NCBI GenBank assembly: GCA_002279825.1
Contig: NCCV01000008.1
Coordinates: 1-64,000, forward strand
Direction: 5' to 3'
Source: Sphingomonadales bacterium 12-68-11
GTDB lineage: Bacteria > Pseudomonadota > Alphaproteobacteria > Sphingomonadales > Sphingomonadaceae
Length of the DNA stretch: 64,000 nt
Below the pieces are notes generated by a model. It searched no databases and was not told the origin of the DNA. It saw nothing but the letters and a program-made list of their open reading frames with translations. A program made the translations under genes and the position numbers. Below are positions 27,698 to 36,963 of the stretch, piece by piece. The stretch's first letter is position 1, and every line of letters begins with the position of its first letter.

Positions 27698-30223
27698 GTG
27701 GCCAGCCGCGCCAGTCCGCTTGCCGAGTACAACCGCAAGCGGGATTTCAGGAAGACCGCCGAGCCTGCGGGCAAGCGGGCCCCGAGCGAAACCGGCAACC
27801 GCTTTATCGTGCAGAAGCACGACGCGACCCGGCTGCATTGGGACCTGCGGCTCGAAGCCGATGGGGTGCTCAAGTCCTGGGCGGTCACCAAGGGGCCGTC
27901 GCCCGATCCCGACATCAAGCGGCTGGCGGTGCGGACCGAGGACCACCCGATGGCCTATGCCGAGTTCGAGGGAATCATTCCCAAGGGCGAATACGGCGGC
28001 GGCACGGTCATGTTGTGGGACAGGGGCACCTGGGCGCCGGTCGAAGGCAAGAGCTGGCAGGACATCGACAAGGGGCACCTGCACTTCACGCTCGATGGCG
28101 AGCGGATGAAGGGCGAATGGCTGCTCATCCGCCTCAAGCCGCGCCCGGGCGAGAAGCGCGAGAACTGGCTGCTGCGCAAGCTCGAGGACGCGCATGCCGA
28201 AGCGGGCGATCCGCTGGTCGATCGCGCGCTGACGAGCGTGCTGACCGGCCGCTCCATGGCCGAGATCGCCGCGGACGCGGGCGGCGCCTACTCGCTGAAA
28301 GGCAAGACAGGCGATGCTTTCGCGGCGGAAATGGCCAAGGCGGCGCAGCGCAATGTCGGCCGGGCGAAGCCGGCGGCCAAAGCGACCCAGCGCGCGGGCG
28401 CACTGCCCAAGTTCCGCGAACCCCAGCTGGCGACGCTGGTCGATGCGGTACCGGCGGGGAACGGCTGGCTGCACGAGATCAAGTTCGACGGCTATCGCGC
28501 GCTGATCGCCTGCCAGGGCCCCGAGGTGCGTGTGTACACCCGTAGCGGCAAGGACTGGAGCGACAAGTTCGTCCCGCTCGCCGAGACGCTGCGCGCGCTC
28601 GATCTGCCCGCCTGCCTGATAGACGGCGAGATCGTCGCCTACGACGCCGAGGGCAACCCCGACTTCTCGAGCCTGCAGAACGTACTCAAGCGCGGCCACG
28701 GTTCGCAGAAGGACAGCGACAAGCTGGCGTTCCATGCCTTCGATTTGCTCGAACTCGGCGGCGAGTATCTGGCCAAGCTTACCCAGATCGAGCGCAAGGA
28801 ACGGCTCGAGGCGCTGCTCGCCGGCGCGGCGCCGCCGATCCATATCGCGGATCATGTGATCGGCGCCGGTGAAGCTCTGCTCAAGGCGATGTGCACGGCC
28901 GGGCAGGAGGGGATCATCGCCAAGCGGATCGATGCGAAGTACGCGGCCGGCCGCAGCCGCAACTGGGTCAAGGTCAAGTGCACCCGGCGGCAGGAGTTCG
29001 TGATCCTCGGCTTCAAGAAGTCGGCCGCCAAGGGCCGGCCGTTCGCCTCGCTGCTGCTCGCCCAGCACGAAGGGGGCAAGCTGGTGTACAAGGGCAACGT
29101 CGGCACCGGCTTCACGCAGGACACGCTGGCCAAACTGGCCGCGACTTTCGCGAGACAGGTCGCGGACGAACCCGCCGCCGAAGTCGGTCGGCCCGAGCGG
29201 CGCGGAGTCACCTGGCTCAAGCCGGTGCTAGTGGCCGAAGTCGCGTTCAGCGAGTTCACCGGTGACGGCAACGTGCGCCACGGCAGCTTCGTGGGCCTGC
29301 GCAGCGACAAGAAGGCGAGGGAGGTGAAACCGGAAACGGCCGAGCCGACGCCCGTGCCGGAAAGCCCGGTCAAGATCTCCAACCGCGAGCGCGTGATCTT
29401 CCCCGAAAGCGGTCAGACCAAGGGCGAACTCGCCGACTATTTCGCCGTGGTCGCCCCGCTGATGCTGCCGTGGGCCGCCGGCCGCCCGCTCAGCCTGGTG
29501 CGCTGCCCGCAAGGCCGGGCAAAGAAGTGCTTCTTCCAGAAGCACGACAGCGGCAGCTTCGGGCCGCACGTCCACCACGTCCCGATCGTCGAGAAGGACG
29601 GCGGGGCCGAGGACTATCTCTACGTCGAGGACGCGGCAGGGCTGCTCACTTGCGTGCAGATGGGTACGATCGAGTTCCACGGCTGGGGCAGCCGCGCCAG
29701 CGCCGTCGAGGCGCCCGAGCGGATGGTGTTCGATCTCGACCCCGATGAAGGGCTCGACTTCGCCGCCGTGAAGAGCGCCGCGCACGACATCCACGATCGC
29801 CTCGCCGACATCGGCCTCACCAGCTTCGCGATGCTCTCGGGCGGCAAGGGCGTCCATGTCGTGGTGCCGCTGACGGCCGGGCATTCGTGGGACGCTCACA
29901 AAGACTTCTCGAAGCGCTTCGCCGAGGCGCTCAGCCTGGCCGAGCCCGAGCGCTTCGTGGCGACGATGAGCAAGGCCAAGCGCGTCGGCCGGATCTTCAT
30001 CGACTACTTGCGCAACCAGCGCGGCAGTACGGCGGTGTTGCCTTATTCGGCGCGGGCGCGCGAAGGCGCGCCGGTCGCGGTCCCGATCGCGTGGGACGAG
30101 CTTGGCGGGTTCGATACGGCGCATCCGTTCGCGATCGGCGATGTCAAAGCGCTGCTCGACCGGGCCGCCGACAAGGCGCTCGCGGGATGGGGCTTTGCCG
30201 ATCAGCGCCTGCCCGACCTGTAG
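27698..30223 (+). CDS. ligD: ATP-dependent DNA ligase LigD (PE-LIG-POL)
   Basis: 841 aa from GTG. It repairs double-strand breaks with Ku. The domain order is a 3'-phosphoesterase domain first (His41, His47 and Asp49 in HDATRLHWDLRLE), then the ligase domain with nucleotidyl-transfer Lys262 in EIKFDGYRA and an OB fold, then the archaeal-primase-like polymerase domain from about residue 555. The polymerase has catalytic DLD at 679-681 (FDLDPDEG) and SGGKGVHVVVPL. This order is the Pseudomonas/alphaproteobacterial one, unlike mycobacterial LigD. The reading frame extends upstream across ku, but the PE domain begins right after GTG 27698. Confidence 0.96.
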   Translation: MASRASPLAEYNRKRDFRKTAEPAGKRAPSETGNRFIVQKHDATRLHWDLRLEADGVLKSWAVTKGPSPDPDIKRLAVRTEDHPMAYAEFEGIIPKGEYGGGTVMLWDRGTWAPVEGKSWQDIDKGHLHFTLDGERMKGEWLLIRLKPRPGEKRENWLLRKLEDAHAEAGDPLVDRALTSVLTGRSMAEIAADAGGAYSLKGKTGDAFAAEMAKAAQRNVGRAKPAAKATQRAGALPKFREPQLATLVDAVPAGNGWLHEIKFDGYRALIACQGPEVRVYTRSGKDWSDKFVPLAETLRALDLPACLIDGEIVAYDAEGNPDFSSLQNVLKRGHGSQKDSDKLAFHAFDLLELGGEYLAKLTQIERKERLEALLAGAAPPIHIADHVIGAGEALLKAMCTAGQEGIIAKRIDAKYAAGRSRNWVKVKCTRRQEFVILGFKKSAAKGRPFASLLLAQHEGGKLVYKGNVGTGFTQDTLAKLAATFARQVADEPAAEVGRPERRGVTWLKPVLVAEVAFSEFTGDGNVRHGSFVGLRSDKKAREVKPETAEPTPVPESPVKISNRERVIFPESGQTKGELADYFAVVAPLMLPWAAGRPLSLVRCPQGRAKKCFFQKHDSGSFGPHVHHVPIVEKDGGAEDYLYVEDAAGLLTCVQMGTIEFHGWGSRASAVEAPERMVFDLDPDEGLDFAAVKSAAHDIHDRLADIGLTSFAMLSGGKGVHVVVPLTAGHSWDAHKDFSKRFAEALSLAEPERFVATMSKAKRVGRIFIDYLRNQRGSTAVLPYSARAREGAPVAVPIAWDELGGFDTAHPFAIGDVKALLDRAADKALAGWGFADQRLPDL

Positions 30224-30253
30224 CCGCCTCGACGGGGTCCGGTCCTGGACTGA

Positions 30254-31276
30254 TCAATCCCGGTGAATGATCGACACCAGCGTACCGGGCTGGGCGGCCG
30301 CCACGACGACCGTGGCGGCGAGCTGGCCGGCAAGCGCTTTGACGATACCGGTCCCGAGACCGGAGTGGGCGCTTTCAGGCTGACCGGCAAATCCCACGCC
30401 GTCGTCGGCCACGGTCAGAGTCCAGCCGTCCGGATCGGTGTGGAAGCCGATACGGATCGCGCCTTTCACAGTGACGCTTGGAAAGGCGTGTTTCAGCGCG
30501 TTGATGACCAGTTCGGTGATGATCAGGCCCAGGCTGACCGAGCGATCGGCGGTGGTGGAGGTTTCGTCGGCTTCGACGGCGATAGTGATCAGATCGTGAT
30601 CGAGAATCATCGAGGCGCCGATGCTCGCACACAATTCGGTGAAATAGGGGCGTAGGGCAACCTGGCCGGACGCGGCGGACGAGAGCTGCCGCTGCAAGGT
30701 GGCGACCGCCATCACGCGGTTGTGGGCATCCCGCAGGTGGCCGCGCGTCTCTTCCGATTGCACCCGGCGGACCCGCTGCATCAGCACGCTGGCGATGATC
30801 TGCAGACTGTTCGCTATGCGGTGATTGAGCTCCTGAAGCAGAACCAGCTTTTCCTGGACCAGCGCGTCCTTCTCGCGCGCCGCCTGCCGCGCGTCGGTCA
30901 CGTCGGTGACGGCCATGATCAGGCGCACTTGCGCCGCGTCGAGCCCGTGGACGGCATGAGCGTTGATCACCAGGCACCGATCGGCCTGGCCGGCGCGCTT
31001 GAGGTCCATTTCGTAGGCGTCGATGGCAGCGTGCCCCGACGCGGTCGCTGTCAGCAGCGAGCGCAATTGCGGGATGTCCCATTCGCCGTCGCCAAGTACG
31101 AAGATCACCGCTCCGACCACCGTGCGCGAGTCGAGACCGAAGCTGCGGCAAAATGACTGGCTGGCGGCCCGAACGACGAGATCCTGATCGAGCAGGACCA
31201 GCGGCGTGCTCGACGTGACGACCAGCGCCATGCCCAGGCCGCTCGGTTCAGGTTTACCTTGCATGCGATGTTCCAT
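30254..31276 (-). CDS. HisKA_2-type sensor histidine kinase with PAS domain
   Basis: 340 aa, cytoplasmic. The N-terminal PAS-like domain (about 15-130) is joined by a helical linker to a HisKA_2 dimerisation domain with His152 in LLQELNHRIANSLQII. The ATPase domain has the N-box ELVINALKHAFP and a G-box ADDGVGF. Kinases of this type often act in alphaproteobacterial general stress signalling (PhyR pathway) or light responses; which one is unknown here. The PAS domain lacks the Cys motif of LOV photoreceptors. It is convergent with ligD, with 30 bp between stops. Confidence 0.86.
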   Translation of the reverse strand: MEHRMQGKPEPSGLGMALVVTSSTPLVLLDQDLVVRAASQSFCRSFGLDSRTVVGAVIFVLGDGEWDIPQLRSLLTATASGHAAIDAYEMDLKRAGQADRCLVINAHAVHGLDAAQVRLIMAVTDVTDARQAAREKDALVQEKLVLLQELNHRIANSLQIIASVLMQRVRRVQSEETRGHLRDAHNRVMAVATLQRQLSSAASGQVALRPYFTELCASIGASMILDHDLITIAVEADETSTTADRSVSLGLIITELVINALKHAFPSVTVKGAIRIGFHTDPDGWTLTVADDGVGFAGQPESAHSGLGTGIVKALAGQLAATVVVAAAQPGTLVSIIHRD

Positions 31277-31643
31277 GGCCGCAGCCTTCGGAAACCGGAG
31301 GCTCGCGATGCGAAAGCCATACCCGGCGGCTCGCTCGCTCTTTGAGGTTGGCGAACACGAAGCAAAGCGAGCCTAGCACGCCTTTACCCAACCCCCTTCA
31401 TGTAGAATGTTGGCGCCTCGTGATTGTAGTTGGAGGCGACAGCCCCCAGTTACAAAACTATCGACGAAATTCGCCTGCCGTCGTCGACTGAGAGACGCTG
31501 TGCTCCCGCAATAACGGAGCCCAGTTAATGACAGAGCGATCTTGGATTCTTAATCAAACGTCGGCAGTGACTTTTGGGCACGCCCAGACCAGCCGGGTAT
31601 CTACTTGTGACACTATCGTCGCTTTGCGGCGCAGGATCGCATC
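31277..31643. other. low-GC intergenic stretch, no recognised gene
   Basis: This region is visibly richer in A and T than its surroundings. A possible 39-codon ORF runs from ATG 31528 to a stop overlapping the GTG at 31644, with GGAG 9 nt upstream, but its codon use does not look coding. I see no tRNA, terminator or repeat in the stretch. Confidence 0.35.
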
Positions 31644-31733
31644 GTGAGCCAGCGCAACGAACAGGCGCCGAACTACCTCGGCGTGCTCTTGCCGCTCTTC
31701 GGCCTTGCGTTATTAATATGGTGGATGCTGTAG
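31644..31733 (+). CDS. possible 29-aa membrane microprotein
   Basis: GTG start with AGGA 7 nt upstream. The translation is VSQRNEQAPNYLGVLLPLFG followed by LALLIWWML. A polar N-terminus followed by one hydrophobic helix with a Trp pair at the end is typical of small bacterial inner-membrane proteins. It ends in TAG and stands alone in a gene-poor stretch. Without homologues this remains a candidate. Confidence 0.35.
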   Translation: MSQRNEQAPNYLGVLLPLFGLALLIWWML

Positions 31734-31865
31734 TATAAATCATCTAAAGTCGTAGCGATTGCAAATTGATTCAGGATTAGAAACGCCTGATCAAGGAACC
31801 AATATCGAGCAAGATGGTTCGGCGAAATGAGAAACGCGCTTCCGTGCGTTTCAGGAGTTTCCATC

Positions 31866-32696
31866 ATGCGCGGGTCTATTTTTACAGCGAGCATTGCTGC
31901 CGCTGCCCTCATACCCTCGATCGCCAGCGCCCAAACCCCCTCCCGCGCGACTTGCGAACAGCATAGTTCTACCCGGGTCGTCGCCACGGTCGGCGGCGCC
32001 GGCGTCGGCGGCGTGCTGGGCAACGTAATCGCGGGTCGCGGCGACAAGACGCTCGGGACGATCATCGGCGCGGTCGGCGGCGCGATCGTCGGCAATCAGG
32101 TGGCCCGGTCGGGCCGCGACTGCCAGGATGCCTATGGCTACTACGACAGCGACAACCGCTGGCATGCCAGCGGCGTCGGAGCATCCGAAGCGCGCGGTTA
32201 CTACGATCGTGACGGCGAATGGATCGAAGGGCCTCCCAACGGCCGCTATGGCGATGACAGTCGCTGGATCTCCAACGCGGGATCAAGCCGCGGCGAAGGC
32301 CGCTACAGCTCGCAGAACGAGTGGATTCCCGCTTCGGCCAACGGCTACTATGATCGCAACGACACATGGGTGAGCGGTTCCACGAGCGGGCGCTACGACA
32401 ACCGGGGGCGTTGGGTTGCCGACGAGCGCCGCGGGTCTTCGACCGGTTACACGGCCGCCCGGCCCGCCATTCGCGATCAGCTCTCCGCGCTCGATCGGCA
32501 ACTCGTCACCGCCCGGGCCGAGCGTACGCTGAACAGCCGCGAACTCGCCGGCTACCAGCGCGACCTCAGAGACCTTCGCGCTCGCGAAGGCCGGATGTCG
32601 CGCGATCGGCGAGGGAACCTTTCCGCGCGCAATCAGGCCGAAGTGCAGAGCAGCATCGACCGCCTCGACAGCCGGCTGCGGGTCAGCCTGCGCTAA
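31866..32696 (+). CDS. glycine-zipper outer-membrane protein with Tyr/Trp repeats
   Basis: 276 aa with a signal peptide ending ASA (about residue 23). Residues 40-80 form a two-helix glycine zipper (VGGAGVGGVLGNVIAG, IIGAVGGAIVGNQVA) as in the 17-kDa surface antigen family. Then come five or six imperfect repeats of about 20 residues with the pattern GYYDxxxxW or GRYxxxxxW (YGYYDSDNRW, GYYDRDGEW, GRYGDDSRW, GRYSSQNEW, GYYDRNDTW, GRYDNRGRW). The end is a charged coiled coil. AGGAG lies 8 nt before ATG. The 3' end overlaps the convergent response-regulator gene by 14 bp. Confidence 0.8.
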   Translation: MRGSIFTASIAAAALIPSIASAQTPSRATCEQHSSTRVVATVGGAGVGGVLGNVIAGRGDKTLGTIIGAVGGAIVGNQVARSGRDCQDAYGYYDSDNRWHASGVGASEARGYYDRDGEWIEGPPNGRYGDDSRWISNAGSSRGEGRYSSQNEWIPASANGYYDRNDTWVSGSTSGRYDNRGRWVADERRGSSTGYTAARPAIRDQLSALDRQLVTARAERTLNSRELAGYQRDLRDLRAREGRMSRDRRGNLSARNQAEVQSSIDRLDSRLRVSLR

Positions 32697-33177
32697 GCGC
32701 AGTCTTCGGAGGAGCCGGCGGCGCGGTCAACCCGGGCAATTGCCCTGCCAAACGGGAATTGGCGGCGCGGGCCTCCCCCCGCGAACCGGGGTGCGATACC
32801 GCGCCGCCACTGCCGCCGAGCAGCTCATCGACCGCCGCAAAGAGGCCGCGCATCGTTACCGGCTTGGCCATGTAGCGCGAGGCGCCTGCACGCCGGATTT
32901 GCAGCTCCTCGATCCGTCCGACATGGGCGGTAATGGTCAAGACCGGAATGCCGCCAAGCTCGGGATCGGACTTGAGTTGGTGGATCAGTTCCAGCCCCGA
33001 TACGTGGGGCAGGTCGATGTCCATGGTGATGAGATCGGGACGGAACGCGCGCGCGGCGGCGATGGCATAGGCGCCGTCGGAGACCGAGTGGACGGCGAAG
33101 CCGTGGCTCTCGAGCGTCGTGCAGAGGAACGCGCTGTTGAGGATGTCGTCCTCGACGACCAGGACTCGTTTGCTCAT
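32683..33177 (-). CDS. single-domain response regulator (DivK/CheY-like) with C-terminal tail
   Basis: 164 aa. The receiver domain fills residues 1-120: acidic pair EDD (9-11), phospho-acceptor Asp53 in TMDIDLPHVSG, a Thr in TITAHV and the conserved Lys in YMAKPV. It lacks an output domain. A tail of about 45 residues (GGSGGAVSHPGSRGE, then a Pro/Ala-rich end) is longer than usual; its coding sequence runs into the convergent zipper gene. ATG 33177 was chosen because the receiver starts there. Its kinase may be one of the two encoded nearby. Confidence 0.87.
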   Translation of the reverse strand: MSKRVLVVEDDILNSAFLCTTLESHGFAVHSVSDGAYAIAAARAFRPDLITMDIDLPHVSGLELIHQLKSDPELGGIPVLTITAHVGRIEELQIRRAGASRYMAKPVTMRGLFAAVDELLGGSGGAVSHPGSRGEARAANSRLAGQLPGLTAPPAPPKTALSAG

Positions 33178-33269
33178 GTCCCAAGAGGTAGCCACCCAGC
33201 CCCAGGACGCAATGCACCTGCGCCGGCTCGTGCAAAATACCTGTTGATTTCCATATAGTTAAGACGATG

Positions 33270-35471
33270 TTAAGGACGCCATTCGGGGGCAAGGTAGCTT
33301 GCCGGCAGCTCCACGATGACGCTTTCCCCGAGGTCGCGCGAACTGTGGCCGACGCTGACCGTGTAAGCGCCGGCGGGGTGGGTCCAACCTGGGCGGCCTT
33401 CGAACCAGACGCCGAGCAGGCGCGGGTCGATATGGATCTCGATGCGCTTACGCTCGCCCGGCTCCAGCGCGACCTTGGCGAACCCGCCGAGCCGCCGCGG
33501 GGCTTCCCAGCCGCGTCCTGAAACATAGACCTGCACCACGTCGGCCCCCGCGCGCGTGCCGGTGTTGGTCACTTCGACCATCGCGAAAAGGCCGTCGCCT
33601 TCGCGCGCGACCGCGAGGTGATCGTGGCGGAAAGTGGTATAGGACAGGCCGTGGCCGAACGGGAACAGCGGCTCCAGGCGCTGCGCGTCGAACCACTTGT
33701 ACCCGACCGCGGCCCCTTCGGTGTAGGCGACATCCCCTCGCCGCGGCTCACCCGGCCAGGGAAGCTGGTCGAGGCTCTTGGGGAAAGTCGCGGGCAGGTG
33801 GCCCGAGGGGTTGACCGCGCCGGTCAGCACCCGCGCGATCGCCTCGCCCCCGGCGCGTCCCGGATACCATGCGGCGAGGATTGCGGGCACCCGGTCCGCC
33901 CACGGCATCAGTACCGGCCCGCCGGTTTCGAGCACGACCACGGTGTTGCGGTTGGCCAGCGCGACCGATTCGATCAGCGTATCCTGGCTGTCCGACAGCG
34001 CCGGCGCCACGTCGATGCTTTCGCTGGCCCACTGTGTCCCGAACACGATCGCCACGTCCGCCCCGGCCGCCGCGCGCACCGCGGATTCGGGATCGACTCC
34101 ATCGTCGAACGTGAACGTGGCGCCGGGCAACAGCTTGCGCAGTTCTTCGAGCGGCGACGACGGATAGTACACCACCGGTCCCGGCCAGGTGGTCGGCGCG
34201 ATCCCCGGGACCGCATTCGTACCCTCGGGATAGACCTGGCTCGAACCCCCGCCCGACAGCACGCCCTTGTCTGCATGGCCGCCGATCACCGCGATGCGCC
34301 CCGCGCCCGCGAGCAGCGGCAGCACGCCGCGCTCGTTCTTCAGCAGCACGATGCCGGCTTCGGCAGCGGCGCGGCTGATCGCCCGGTGCGCGGCGAAGTC
34401 GATCGGCTGGTCCGGCGCGACCGGCCGGTCGATCAGGCCGTGCGCGAACATCGAGCGCAGGATGCGGCCGGCCATCAGGTCGATCCGCGCATCATCGATC
34501 TGCCCCGCGGCGAGCGCCGCCCGCAGCTTGTCGGCGCCGAACCAGTCGTCGCGCTGCAGGCCGAAGCCCGACTCCTGATCGAGCCCCGCATTGGCCGACG
34601 CTGCGGTCGAATGCACGGCGCCCCAGTCGGACAGGACATAGCCGGGCCAGCGCCATTCGCCGCGCAGCACCTGCGTCAGCAGGAACGGATGCTCGCAGGA
34701 GTAAGTGCCGTTGACCTTGTTGTAAGCGCACATCGCCGATCCCGGGTCGCCCCTCTCGATCGCGAACTGAAAAGCCAACAGGTCGGACATGCGCAGGGCC
34801 GGCTCGGCGATCACCGAATTGCCCGTGCCGCGGTCGGTCTCCTGGTCGTTGACCGCGTAGTGCTTGACCGTGGAGATGATCCCGTTCGACTGGATCCCGG
34901 CGATCGCCGCGCCGACGATCGTTCCGGCGAGCAACGGGTCCTCACCGGCATATTCGAAGTTGCGTCCATTTCTGGGCTCGCGCAGCAGGTTGACGCTGCC
35001 GGCGAGAAGCACGTTGAACCCGTCGGCACGCGCTTCGGCCCCGATCATCGCCCCGCCCGCGCGGGCTAGCGCGAGGTCCCAGGTCGCCGCGACGGCGAGC
35101 CCGGAGGGCAGCGCGGTTCGCGCGCGTTTCTCGGCTGCGCCGCCCTGGGTGGCGACCCCGATCCCGGCGTCGGCCTGCCACTGCGGCGGGATGCCGAGGC
35201 GGGGAATACCCGGCACGTAACCGGCCGAGCCGTAACGCGCCTCGTCCGGCGCCTCGAACCGCGCGGGCGGGAAATCGGTCCCGAAATAGCCCTTGAGCAG
35301 CGTCAGCTTCTCGTCGCGCGTCATTTGCGCCAGCATCGCGGCCGCGCGCTGTTCGGGCGTGCCGCGTGTTTGCGCTGCCAACACCACGGGCGGACTGGTC
35401 TGGGCCGCCGCCGGCACGGTCATGGCCGACAACAGGCAAGCGGCGAGCATCTTGGCCGGCGCGTTCCGCAT
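33270..35471 (-). CDS. glycoside hydrolase family 3 (beta-glucosidase-like), exported
   Basis: 733 aa. The signal peptide ends PAAAQ (about residue 24). The GH3 N-terminal barrel carries KH at 203-204 (TVKHYAVND) and the nucleophile Asp282 in VLSDWGAVHST. The C-terminal alpha/beta sandwich (GIVLLKNERGVLPLL, then GGHADKGVLSGGGSS) and a terminal fibronectin-III-like domain (VEVTNTGTRAGADVVQVYV) follow. It would cleave beta-glycosidic bonds in the periplasm; the linkage is unknown. ATG 35471 has GGGAG 8 nt upstream. It is divergent from the PhoX-like gene. Confidence 0.94.
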   Translation of the reverse strand: MRNAPAKMLAACLLSAMTVPAAAQTSPPVVLAAQTRGTPEQRAAAMLAQMTRDEKLTLLKGYFGTDFPPARFEAPDEARYGSAGYVPGIPRLGIPPQWQADAGIGVATQGGAAEKRARTALPSGLAVAATWDLALARAGGAMIGAEARADGFNVLLAGSVNLLREPRNGRNFEYAGEDPLLAGTIVGAAIAGIQSNGIISTVKHYAVNDQETDRGTGNSVIAEPALRMSDLLAFQFAIERGDPGSAMCAYNKVNGTYSCEHPFLLTQVLRGEWRWPGYVLSDWGAVHSTAASANAGLDQESGFGLQRDDWFGADKLRAALAAGQIDDARIDLMAGRILRSMFAHGLIDRPVAPDQPIDFAAHRAISRAAAEAGIVLLKNERGVLPLLAGAGRIAVIGGHADKGVLSGGGSSQVYPEGTNAVPGIAPTTWPGPVVYYPSSPLEELRKLLPGATFTFDDGVDPESAVRAAAGADVAIVFGTQWASESIDVAPALSDSQDTLIESVALANRNTVVVLETGGPVLMPWADRVPAILAAWYPGRAGGEAIARVLTGAVNPSGHLPATFPKSLDQLPWPGEPRRGDVAYTEGAAVGYKWFDAQRLEPLFPFGHGLSYTTFRHDHLAVAREGDGLFAMVEVTNTGTRAGADVVQVYVSGRGWEAPRRLGGFAKVALEPGERKRIEIHIDPRLLGVWFEGRPGWTHPAGAYTVSVGHSSRDLGESVIVELPASYLAPEWRP

Positions 35472-35636
35472 CGCAATCTCCCGGGCGGCCGTCCTCATGC
35501 GGCGCGCGTCCTTGTCCCGGGCGGCATCTCAACATAGTTGCGGGCCGAAGGCCACTGCCGACCGTCACGCGCCGGTCAATCGGGTGTATCAGGGCCTGGA
35601 ACGGACGCGATTCGCCGCGGCCGCAGGAGCACTTCG

Positions 35637-36938
35637 ATGATCACCGACCGCCGCCGGTTTCTCCGCGCCACTGGAACCGCCTTCGCCGCGCTCGCCGCGA
35701 GCGGTTGCATGCGCGGGAGCCTCGCCGCGGCGGCAGGGCGTGCCGGCTATGGCCCGCTGGTGACCGATCCGGCCGGGCTGATCGATCTGCCGGCCGGGTT
35801 CACCTACCGGATCGTCTCCAGGCTGGGCGATGCGATGGACGACGGCTTTACTGTGCCCGACGCGGCCGACGGGATGGGCTGCTTCGATCTCGGCGGCGGC
35901 AAGCTCGCGCTGGTCCGCAACCACGAGCTGCGGCCCGAGCAGGACGGCGGCGGGGTGGCCGGGCCGGCTTACGACACGGTCGCGCGCAGCATGGTCCCGC
36001 TCCCGGGCGGCACCACCACGCTGGTAATCGATTCGCAGACGCTCGCGGTCGAGCGGCAGTACCGCTCGCTCGCCGGCACGATCCGCAACTGCGCCGGCGG
36101 GATCACGCCGTGGGGCTCGTGGCTGAGCTGCGAGGAAAACGTCCAGCGCGCGAACGGCCGCTTCAACCAGGATCACGGCTACGTGTTCGAAGTGCCGGCG
36201 CGCGGAACGGGCCTGGTCACGCCGGTGCCGCTTAAGGCGATGGGCCGATTCAACCACGAGGCCGCCTGCATCGATCCCGCTACCGGCATCGTCTATCTGA
36301 CCGAAGACCGCGAGGACGGCCTGCTCTATCGCTTCATCCCGAATGTGCCGGGCCAGCTCGCGCAGGGTGGCAAGCTCCAGGCCATGGTGCTCGACGGCGT
36401 GACCGACAGCCGCAACTGGATGGATGCCAATCTGTCCTTCAACCAGTGGGTCGGTGTGCACTGGGTCGATCTCGACAATCCCGAAGCGCCCGACGACGAT
36501 CTCAGGAAGCGCGGCTCCGCGCTGGGTGCGACGCTGTTCGCGCGCGGCGAGGGCATCTGGATGGGCGAAAACGAGCTGTACTTTGTCTGCACCAGCGGCG
36601 GCCATGCCAAGCTGGGGCAGATTTTCCGCCTGCGTCCGGCCGGGGCGGAAAGCCTGCAAGTGTTCTTCGAAAGCACCAGCGCCGAGCAGTTCAATTACGG
36701 CGACAATCTCACCGTCGCGCCCAACGGCCACCTGGTGGTCTGCGAGGACCAGTACACCGACGTGGTGACGAACCACTTGCGCGGCATCACCCCGCGCGGC
36801 GAGCCTTATCCGCTGGCCTTCACCAAAGAGCAGACCGAATGGGCCGGCGCGTGCTTCTCGCCCGACGGCAAGTGGCTGTTCGTCAACCTGTACAGCCCGA
36901 CCCGGACGGTGGCGATCACCGGGCCTTGGATGGCATAG
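35637..36938 (+). CDS. PhoX-like (DUF839) Tat-exported protein
   Basis: 433 aa. The N-terminus is a twin-arginine signal (TDRRRFLRATGTAFAALAASGC) that could also be lipidated at Cys24. The body matches the PhoX/DUF839 family: WGSWLSCEENVQ, GRFNHEAACIDPATGIVYLTED and YGDNLTVAPNGHLVVCED. PhoX enzymes are calcium- and iron-dependent alkaline phosphatases, but many DUF839 proteins are uncharacterised, so phosphatase activity is only a possibility. AGGAG lies 8 nt upstream of ATG. Confidence 0.88.
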   Translation: MITDRRRFLRATGTAFAALAASGCMRGSLAAAAGRAGYGPLVTDPAGLIDLPAGFTYRIVSRLGDAMDDGFTVPDAADGMGCFDLGGGKLALVRNHELRPEQDGGGVAGPAYDTVARSMVPLPGGTTTLVIDSQTLAVERQYRSLAGTIRNCAGGITPWGSWLSCEENVQRANGRFNQDHGYVFEVPARGTGLVTPVPLKAMGRFNHEAACIDPATGIVYLTEDREDGLLYRFIPNVPGQLAQGGKLQAMVLDGVTDSRNWMDANLSFNQWVGVHWVDLDNPEAPDDDLRKRGSALGATLFARGEGIWMGENELYFVCTSGGHAKLGQIFRLRPAGAESLQVFFESTSAEQFNYGDNLTVAPNGHLVVCEDQYTDVVTNHLRGITPRGEPYPLAFTKEQTEWAGACFSPDGKWLFVNLYSPTRTVAITGPWMA

Positions 36939-36963
36939 GTTCCAACCCCGGTACGGGAAGGAT

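Noticed and set aside
32062..32395. A possible CRISPR-like or tandem DNA repeat in the glycine-zipper gene
   Set aside because: The repeats are protein-level and imperfect; spacing and DNA sequence vary, and they are in frame.
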